Shown: positions 57,468-64,000 of the stretch, piece after piece | Layout of the letters: each line of letters starts with the position of its first letter | Position numbering within the stretch: the stretch's first letter is position 1 | Notes under the pieces: model-generated | Told to the model about the DNA's origin: nothing | What the model saw: only the letters and a program-made list of their open reading frames with translations | The model's database searches: none | DNA from: Nemertoderma westbladi | Taxonomy: Eukaryota > Xenacoelomorpha > Nemertodermatida > Nemertodermatidae | NCBI GenBank assembly: GCA_032718475.1 | Contig: JAUCBJ010008197.1 | Location: 53,924 to 117,923 of the forward strand | Direction of reading: 5' to 3' | Length of the DNA: 64,000 nucleotides | Position numbers and translations under genes: made by a program

Positions 57468-58200
57468 ATAAATTGTATCGCCCATAGCTCAGCTATTTCG
57501 CAACGAGATTCAGATGTATTCATAAGATTGAAACTCACATCAACAAATGCATCATTGACGATCTCTTCCTATTCCAATTATGGGGATCATCCGTATAGGT
57601 TGTACTGTGAATTTCGTGTAGAAAATTAAATTCAGTAATAAATAAGTAAAAATACAGTACATTAATACGGTAAAAAAAACTAATTAAAAACAGTAATTAT
57701 TTAAACTTTAAACTTCGGGTAGTAGTGCCGCCACATAAAGTGTGCTTCGGATGCCTGTTTGTGCGGCAGTCACTGCCAAGGAAGCACAACTAACATATTG
57801 GAAATGACTATTGAGAAATATAAAGGAAAATTAAGTTATGGTTGCATATACACAAATATCGTCCACTAATAAGAATCTATAATCTCAAGATTAACGGTTA
57901 TGTAACAGTAACGCTACCTCGGCCGCACATTATTCACAATGCCTTGGAATTCCGACCAACTTATCAGTATTAAGGTGCGCCCTGTACCTCATGAGTATAG
58001 AACCCTGACACCTGAGCGATTAACCTATAACCTCGCCTCCTCGAACTCGTTTAACTGCATTTTTAATTATTAGTAGATATACATTTTATAATTAATTAAT
58101 TATTTTAGCTATTTTATAAATTATTAATTCCATATGTTGGATTAAAGAATATAATTATTTATTATAATCTCAAGATTTATATAATCAAATAATTAATATC
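57468..58200. other. Intergenic, no gene seen
   Basis: AT-rich sequence. Around 57970-58050 a minus-strand stretch resembles a degenerate tRNA-type SINE body, but the boxes are too poor to call. Confidence 0.45.
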
Positions 58201-58221
58201 AATCCCTAATCTTCTGTAGTG

Positions 58222-60216
58222 GTTATATTGAAAAATATCGAGACATGAAAAATATCGAGAGTAAAAATAACGCGAGTAAAAACATCGAGTGTTGAAAAAT
58301 ATCGAGAGTAAAAATAACGCGAGTAAAAAAAACATCGAGTGTTGAAAAATATCGATAATATCGAGAGTTCAAAAAATATCGAGAGTAAAAATATCGAGGG
58401 TAAAAATATCGAGAGTAAAAATACCGAGTGTTGAAAAATATCGAGAGTAAAAATATCGAGAGTAAAAATATCGAGTGTTGAAAAATATCGAGTGTAAAAA
58501 TATCGAGTGTTGAAAAATATCGAGAGTAAAAATATCGAGTGTTGAAAAATATCGAGAGTAAAAATATCGAGTGTTGAAAAATATCGAGAGTAAAAATATC
58601 GAGTGTTGAAAAATATCGAGAGTAAAAATATCGAGTGTTGAAAAATATCGAGAGTAAAAATATCGAGTGTTGAAAAATATCGAGAGTAAAAATATCGAGT
58701 GTTGAAAAATATCGAGAGTAAAAATATCGAGTGTTGAAAAATATCGAGAGTAAAAATATCGAGTTTTGAAAAATATCGAGAGTAAAAATATCGTGTGTTG
58801 AAAAATATCGAGAGTAAAAATATCGAGTGTTGAAAAATATCGAGAGTAAAAATATCGAGTGTTGAAAAATATCGAGAGTAAAAATATCGAGTGTTGAAAA
58901 ATATCGAGAGTAAAAATATCGAGTGTTGAAAAATATCGAGAGTAAAAATATCGAGTGTTGAAAAATATCGAGAGTAAAAATATCGAGTGTTGAAAAATAT
59001 CGAGAGTAAAAATATAGAGAGTAAAAATATCGTGTGTTGAAAAATATCGAGAGTAAAAATATCGAGAGTAAAAATATCGAGTGTTGAAAAATATCGAGAG
59101 TAAAAATATCGAGTGTTGAAAAATATCGAGAGTAAAAATATCGAGTGTTGAAAAATATCGAGAGTAAAAATATCGAGTGTTGAAAAATATCGAGAGTAAA
59201 AATATCGAGTGTTGAAAAATATCGAGAGTAAAAATATCGAGTTTTGAAAAATATCGAGAGTAAAAATATCGTGTGTTGAAAAATATCGAGAGTAAAAATA
59301 TCGAGTGTTGAAAAATATCGAGAGTAAAAATATCGAGTGTTGAAAAATATCGAGAGTAAAAATATCGAGTGTTGAAAAATATCGAGAGTAAAAATATCGA
59401 GTGTTGAAAAATATCGAGAGTAAAAATATCGAGTGTTGAAAAATATCGAGAGTAAAAATATCGAGTGTTGAAAAATATCGAGAGTAAAAATAACGCGAGT
59501 AAAAACATCGAGTGTTGAAAAATATCGAGAGTAAAAATAACGCGAGTAAAAAAAACATCGAGTGTTGAAAAATATCGATAATATCGAGAGTTCAAAAAAT
59601 ATCGAGAGTAAAAATATCGAGGTAAAAATATCGAGAGTAAAAATACCGAGTGTTGAAAAATATCGAGAGTAAAAATATCGAGAGTAAAAATATCGAGTGT
59701 TGAAAAATATCGAGTGTAAAAATATCGAGTGTTGAAAAATATCGAGAGTAAAAATATCGAGTGTTGAAAAATATCGAGAGTAAAAATATCGAGTGTTGAA
59801 AAATATCGAGAGTAAAAATATCGAGTGTTGAAAAATATCGAGAGTAAAAATATCGAGTGTTGAAAAATATCGAGAGTAAAAATATCGAGTGTTGAAAAAT
59901 ATCGAGAGTAAAAATATCGAGTGTTGAAAAATATCGAGAGTAAAAATATCGAGTGTTGAAAAATATCGAGAGTAAAAATATCGAGTGTTGAAAAATATCG
60001 AGAGTAAAAATATCGTGTGTTGAAAAATATCGAGAGTAAAAATATCGAGTGTTGAAAAATATCGAGAGTAAAAATATCGAGTGTTGAAAAATATCGAGAG
60101 TAAAAATATCGAGTGTTGAAAAATATCGAGAGTAAAAATATCGAGTGTTGAAAAATATCGAGTGTTGAAAAAAATATAGAATGTTGAAAAATATCCAGAG
60201 TAAAAATATCGATAGT
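58222..60216. repeat. 32-bp satellite array, left arm of a giant inverted repeat
   Basis: The 32-bp unit has two related halves, ATCGAGAGTAAAAAT and ATCGAGTGTTGAAAAAT. Rare variants occur in the same order at 58250-58500 and about 59475-59720 (for example TCGAGAGTTC at 58361 and 59584), giving a higher-order period of 1223 bp. Another variant pair (GAGTTTTGAA, 58761 and 59239) gives 478 bp. All six frames are largely free of stops, so long but spurious ORFs appear on the minus strand. Confidence 0.97.
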
Positions 60217-60544
60217 AACAATTTTTTTAAATAAGGGTTGTATGATAATTTTTTATACTAAAAATGTTCTAGAACAACAATATTTATCAACATTTGGTAG
60301 CTTATACTGTACGTGTTCTAATATAATATTTAACAATATTTATAATATTTATCAAAATTTATAGCTAGCACTTCTTTTATAATATTTATTAAAAAAATAG
60401 CAAAAACTAGCTAGTATAATAAATCTGGTAAATGGGTACCCAAGGTGTATTACATAATGCCATTCACTTGCACTTGCACTGTTGTAACCCATGCACTGCT
60501 TAATATTGTTCCATAATTCTAAATAAAATGCTCAAGCAAAATGC
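60217..60544. other. Spacer between inverted 32-bp arrays
   Basis: This AT-rich 330-bp stretch without repeats or genes would form the loop if the two arms paired. Confidence 0.7.
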
Positions 60545-61072
60545 AATATTTTTACTCTCGATATTTTTCAACACTCATATTTTTCAACACTCGATATTTT
60601 TACTCTCGATATTTTTCAACACTCGATATTTTCAACACTCGTTATTTTTACTCTCGATATTTTTCAACACTCGATATTTTTACTCTCGATATTTTCACTC
60701 TCGATATTTTTCAACACTCGATATTTTTACTCTCGATATTTTTACTCTCGATATTTTTCAACACTCGATATTTTTACTCTCGATATTTTTACTCTCGATA
60801 TTTTTCAACACTCGATATTTTTACTCTCGATATTTTTCAACACTCGATATTTTTACTCTCGATATTTTTCAACACTCGATATTTTTACTCTCGATATTTT
60901 TCAACACTCGATATTTTTCAACGCTCGTTATTTTCGATATTTTTCATCTGGCGTTATTTTTACTCTCGATATTTTTTAATCACGTTAATTTTCAACACTC
61001 GTTATTTTTACTCTCGATATTTTTACTCTCGTTATTTTTACTCTCGATATTTTTCAAGTCTCGATATTTTTC
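60545..61072. repeat. 32-bp satellite array, inverted right arm
   Basis: The same 32-bp family in opposite orientation (ATTTTTACTCTCGAT and ATTTTTCAACACTCGAT), about 530 bp. It is more irregular toward the right end. It faces the 2-kb left arm across a 330-bp spacer. Confidence 0.96.
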
Positions 61073-61079
61073 ACCATTA

Positions 61080-61182
61080 CCTCTGTAGTAGTCTCCTGGG
61101 ATACCCACCCATTGTGTCCAACCCGTCCAATCCCTAATCTTCTGTAGTAGTCTCCTGGGATACGCACCCATGGTGTCCAACC
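61080..61182. repeat. 58-bp tandem duplication and direct repeat flank of the 32-bp arrays
   Basis: Two copies of a CTGTAGTAGTCTCCTGGGAT unit start near 61081 and 61139. The 20-bp sequence at 61129-61148 is also found exactly at 58201-58220, just left of the array, in the same orientation. Confidence 0.88.
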
Positions 61183-61189
61183 TGCGTAC

Positions 61190-62244
61190 AGCCATTTGGC
61201 TATTTCATAGAAAAACCATAACTTATACATAATTGATTTTTATATTGTTTATGATATTTCATTGTGTATATATTTAATTTATTTAAACCATATGTTTTAC
61301 AGTATGCCAAAGCCATATGTTGGTGAAAATTTAATATAATAATCTACTATTGTCTAAGCCTACCAGCACACCAAAATCTCCCACACGCGCCTAGATAAAT
61401 ATTTTTTTACATAGTCAAACGTATTGTATGAATTATATATGCTTGCCAAGCTTTATGGAACTCTCTGAAGCTGTATCACAGTGAGTGAAACAATTTTATA
61501 TAAATCCTAATACTAAACCATAAGGCTAATTAATTGTAATAAGTTATTTATAAACCTTGGAACGTTACCTTAGAATATCATTCCCTGAAAACAATGGTGT
61601 TAATATTTAATAATAAATACAGTTGGTATGTCAGTAACTATAATATCATCGCTGATACAGCCAATCAATTCTACCAGGCATGCACGCACAGTATGTAACG
61701 TTTAACCACCCACATGTATAATGCGCAAACAGTTGGGTGCACAAGAAAGTGATAGTGATGTAAAAAACAATACAAATATAACCGCTAGCACTTAGTTAAT
61801 TAACTGTTGCGGATGCAAAATAATATCAATAACCATTGACAGGCTCGATCCGGGCGCTGATTGGCTGTTTTCTAAGGTGATAATACTCTTTGTATTATAG
61901 GTACCGAATAATCAAAAGCACCGAACGCATTCCGGCAAATAGAATGGCAGTATATAATAATATGAGCTTTCTGATACGACTACTTAAATATTTTTAAAGC
62001 AAGCCACAACTGAGTATATATAGTAAGTATAAAAGCAATTAATTCTGTAGTTATCAATTAATCGTTTGTTTATGAAAGGCGGAAAAACTGGTGCGGCTGT
62101 GTTGCGAATGACTCTGTCTGATGGCATAACAATTAATCATCGTATTTGTCACGATTTGTTACGTACATCATTACGATAAACCAGTGCAGTTAGGTAATGT
62201 TTCAGTTCAAGTTAATTGTTTTAGTTACAATAAAAAATATGATG
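61190..62244. other. AT-rich sequence, no exon recognised
   Basis: I looked on the minus strand for the next glutamate receptor exon (S2 and M4) and did not find it. No ORF, tRNA or clear repeat was seen. Confidence 0.5.
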
Positions 62245-62549
62245 ATGATGATCGGCTTGCACTAGGGTGCAGTGCCGGCGGCCCCAGAAACATAGCGCCC
62301 CCAGATCTTGCGGTCAGCCATACAATTTCCTAATTCATTCCTGTTCTCAAGTCCTGTGTCCTTGAGCAGGCGTTTGAGGAAAGTCATTGGCTGTCCACCA
62401 CGTCTATTCTCGCCAGCAGGCTGCCACAGCACAAGGTTGTGTACAGGTTGATCCTGCCGGCGGAAACAGTGCCCAGCAAGCATTAGACGGCGTTTCTGCA
62501 GGGTGATGCTAGGTCTTGGCAATGAGATGTTACCATATTTATATAACAT
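62245..62549 (-). pseudogene. LINE-D: 3' end fragment in a receptor intron
   Basis: About 95 codons encode the post-RT tail of the LINE family: 'RLMLAGHCFRRQDQPVHNLVLWQP', then 'RGGQPMTFLKRLLKDTGL'. The fragment ends in an (ATC)n tail on the minus strand (about 62238-62252). It is 5' truncated and lies downstream of the two receptor exons. Confidence 0.85.
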
Positions 62550-62726
62550 ATATAAAAAATATATAACAAATATAAAAACTTATATAAAAAATATACTTTC
62601 ATCCTATTGGTGGAATGTGCCAGTTCAATGCTGGTGATCTTCCTGTAATACAATTGGTGAGCTCTCTAACATACAAGCAGCGTTGTCGTGAGATTGATTA
62701 GTTACCACGAGACAGCACAAGGTTAC

Positions 62727-62866
62727 CTTGAAGAACCTTTTGGAAGAGCTGTCTACCAATACCCCGTAGTGGATCATGTCTTCACCCTCCGTCTGTTGGG
62801 CGAGCCCCTCTACCGTTTTGATTGGAGATTCCATGCGCGTCACAGTAAAAAAGGCCGCCAGATTGG
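62727..62866 (-). CDS. Ionotropic glutamate receptor exon, version 2 (M3 end and S2 start)
   Basis: The 140-bp exon is framed by a strong acceptor (pyrimidine tract and TTTTCTCAG, ending at 62867 on the minus strand) and a donor GTAACC (62726-62721). Reading from the second base of an Ala codon it gives '[20 protein letters not shown]', then '..[20 protein letters not shown]'. This is the well-known AMPA/kainate-type segment: the end of the M3 pore helix ('SYTANLAAF' motif) and the start of ligand-binding lobe S2. The receptor is a ligand-gated cation channel in the plasma membrane. Entry phase 2 and exit phase 0 match the exon at 63592. Other exons would lie to the right (upstream) and left (downstream). 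Confidence 0.82.
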
Positions 62867-62931
62867 CTGAGAAAACGAAATAGCAAGTATTGGTTGACTG
62901 GTGTAGGCCAATAGTCGGTACTCCTACCCTA

Positions 62932-63007
62932 ACCGGTGCCCCCATAGATATGGGGGCACCGGTACTCCTATCCTAACCGGTGCCCCCATAGATATGGGGG
63001 CACCGGT
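62932..63007. repeat. Duplicated perfect hairpin in the receptor intron
   Basis: A 32-bp palindrome with 15-bp arms ACCGGTGCCCCCATA around a GA loop occurs twice, at 62932-62963 and 62976-63007, 44 bp apart. The two copies are identical. Confidence 0.95.
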
Positions 63008-63591
63008 ACTTCTACTGTACAAACGCACCGGTATGCATGCACGGTATCCAGACCATCTAGCAGGCATTTTATATACTTATTTGATTCAATAAAATAAAAT
63101 AAATTAAGATCAAATTATAATATTAATTCTTATGATATTATTAAAACGAAACAAAGTATTAAAGAAAGATACCATATCCAGTATTGTTACCTACAGGCTA
63201 CAGAAACATAAGATATCGTATCGTACCAGTAATGTAAGTGACTAATAATGTCCATGTTGCGACGAATAATACTGTAGCTTCTTAGCACGGCCTTCAAAAC
63301 AAAGAAGGTCGTGCTACTGAATACCTTCTTGCGTGCGGGGAGAGGAATATTATATTACTGTAGGCGTTAAGTTGAAGCTAAACATGCAGGATATAGTTAA
63401 CACTTATCGGCGACATAATGCAATACTGACTGGTAAATGTACTGTGTGTAGGCACAAAGAGAACTCGGTGCGGGATGATAGTGATTTCCGATTGGTGAAA
63501 GAAACTCATTTCACTATTAGAGATGAACCAATGAAACCACAGAAATACATGAAACAAAAACAGTCGCAACTGGTTCGCCATCTAGCGGTAC
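63008..63591. other. Intron between the two receptor exons, no other exon seen
   Basis: AT-rich sequence with short chance ORFs on both strands (63333-63596 plus, 63378-63581 minus). Neither resembles a glutamate receptor segment. Confidence 0.5.
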
Positions 63592-63722
63592 CTTAAAGAA
63601 ATGTGTAGTGCTGCCATCGAGAAGCGAGCCGTAAGAGATGCCTCTGTAGTTGTTACTGAGCTCGTCAATGTTCAGTATCCCTGTGTACATTCTTGTCGCC
63701 GTGTTAAACGCTGCCAAGTTGG
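63592..63722 (-). CDS. Ionotropic glutamate receptor exon, version 1 (M3 end and S2 start)
   Basis: The 131-bp exon has an acceptor (..ACACTTAG, ending at 63723 on the minus strand) and a donor GTACCG (63591-63586). It reads 'NLAAFNTATRMYTGILNIDE', then '..ISYGSLLDGSTTHFFK', homologous to the exon at 62727 and to iGluR M3-S2. The entry and exit phases are identical to that exon and the lengths differ by nine bases, so either could be spliced to the same neighbours. The first Ala codon is completed by the upstream exon outside the window. It may belong to the same gene as an alternative exon, or to a tandem gene copy. Confidence 0.8.
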
Positions 63723-63724
63723 CT

Positions 63725-64000
63725 AAGTGTTTTGAAAGAGTTTTAAGAATTTAGAAATAGTATATCCCGGTATATTAATTCTCTTGTATACAGTAGGTGG
63801 CCTAAATATTATAGTAGCCGTAATACATGTTATACAAAAATATATTTCTTATAACAGCCTAGTAGTTTACTGATTAAGAGACGCCATACCTATTAATTAC
63901 CGATCTCACAGTTGCTTTATAAAATAATAAATAAAAATATAAACGAATAAATTACATACTAAACATACTGTATACAGCCTAAATGTTAAAAAAATGATTT
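63725..64000. other. Upstream receptor intron, no feature seen
   Basis: AT-rich sequence to the window edge. The preceding exon with M1, pore loop and most of M3 is not in the window. Confidence 0.5.

Noticed and set aside
57960-58050. Possible tRNA or SINE on the minus strand
   Set aside because: The box sequences and stems are too degenerate to support a call.
58206-61137. ORFs of 450, 408, 209, 198 and 186 codons rich in Ile, Phe, Leu and Ser
   Set aside because: They come from the 32-bp satellite, whose frames cycle over 96 bp without stops.
63333-63596. 87-codon plus-strand ORF with a CTVC motif
   Set aside because: It overlaps the receptor intron and the splice donor of the minus-strand exon. 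No family and no start context support it.

Overview
The window is animal nuclear DNA, AT-rich, probably from a marine or aquatic invertebrate. The evidence is three BEL/Pao retrotransposons, a CsRn1-type Gypsy element, APE-type LINE fragments, a tRNA-derived SINE, piggyBac-like and Mutator-like MITEs, kilobase minisatellites, and spliced ionotropic glutamate receptor exons beside two genes for mitochondrial proteins. I cannot name the species.

Positions 1 to about 42985 are almost entirely nested retrotransposons, and the order of insertion can be read from target site duplications (TSDs). A LINE copy (LINE-B, minus, from 41529) was hit by BEL1 (plus, 1-41528, 5' end outside the window). BEL1 was then hit twice. 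A 5-kb Gypsy element (minus, 1084-18461, TSD AGCGG) entered its gag, and a 13.3-kb relative, BEL3 (plus, 22020-35338, TSD GATGT), entered pol between RNase H and integrase. BEL2 (minus, 3987-16318, TSD GAGGG) split the Gypsy polyprotein between protease and RT, and an internally deleted LINE (LINE-A, plus, 8793-10186, 38-bp TSD) split the BEL2 gag-protease. All copies carry stops, frameshifts or deletions. The LTR pairs of Gypsy, BEL2 and BEL3 are nearly identical, so the insertions are recent.

BEL1 has an intact integrase segment and, after a 1.7-kb gap, a 505-codon third ORF (38735-40252) with a Cys/His cluster and a charged helix. I do not recognise it. BEL3 has lost its Gag zinc knuckles and, from mid RNase H on, its pol is replaced by a repeat-rich non-coding cassette and a basic 98-codon ORF without a Met. 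BEL2 has lost RT, RNase H and the integrase core.

Positions 42986-46440 hold a foldback-like element built on a 62-bp tandem array, small tandem repeats and a LINE fragment (LINE-C). Two intronless genes follow on the plus strand: HMG-CoA lyase (HMGCL, 46766-47782) and the mitochondrial glutamyl-tRNA(Gln) amidotransferase subunit B (GATB, 55894-57402). Between and after them lie three satellite-like arrays: 12-bp units (48101-49745), 23-bp units (51150-54595), and 32-bp units in two inverted arms (58222-61072). A 990-bp MITE with a 10-bp TSD, a SINE and a 1010-bp TTAA-flanked MITE bounded by long G and C runs sit among them.

The right end (62245-64000) holds a LINE 3' fragment (LINE-D) and, on the minus strand, two non-identical versions of the same iGluR exon (M3 end into the S2 ligand-binding lobe). 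They have the same intron phases and no other receptor exon between them, which is the arrangement expected for mutually exclusive exons. A duplicated perfect hairpin lies in the intron between them.
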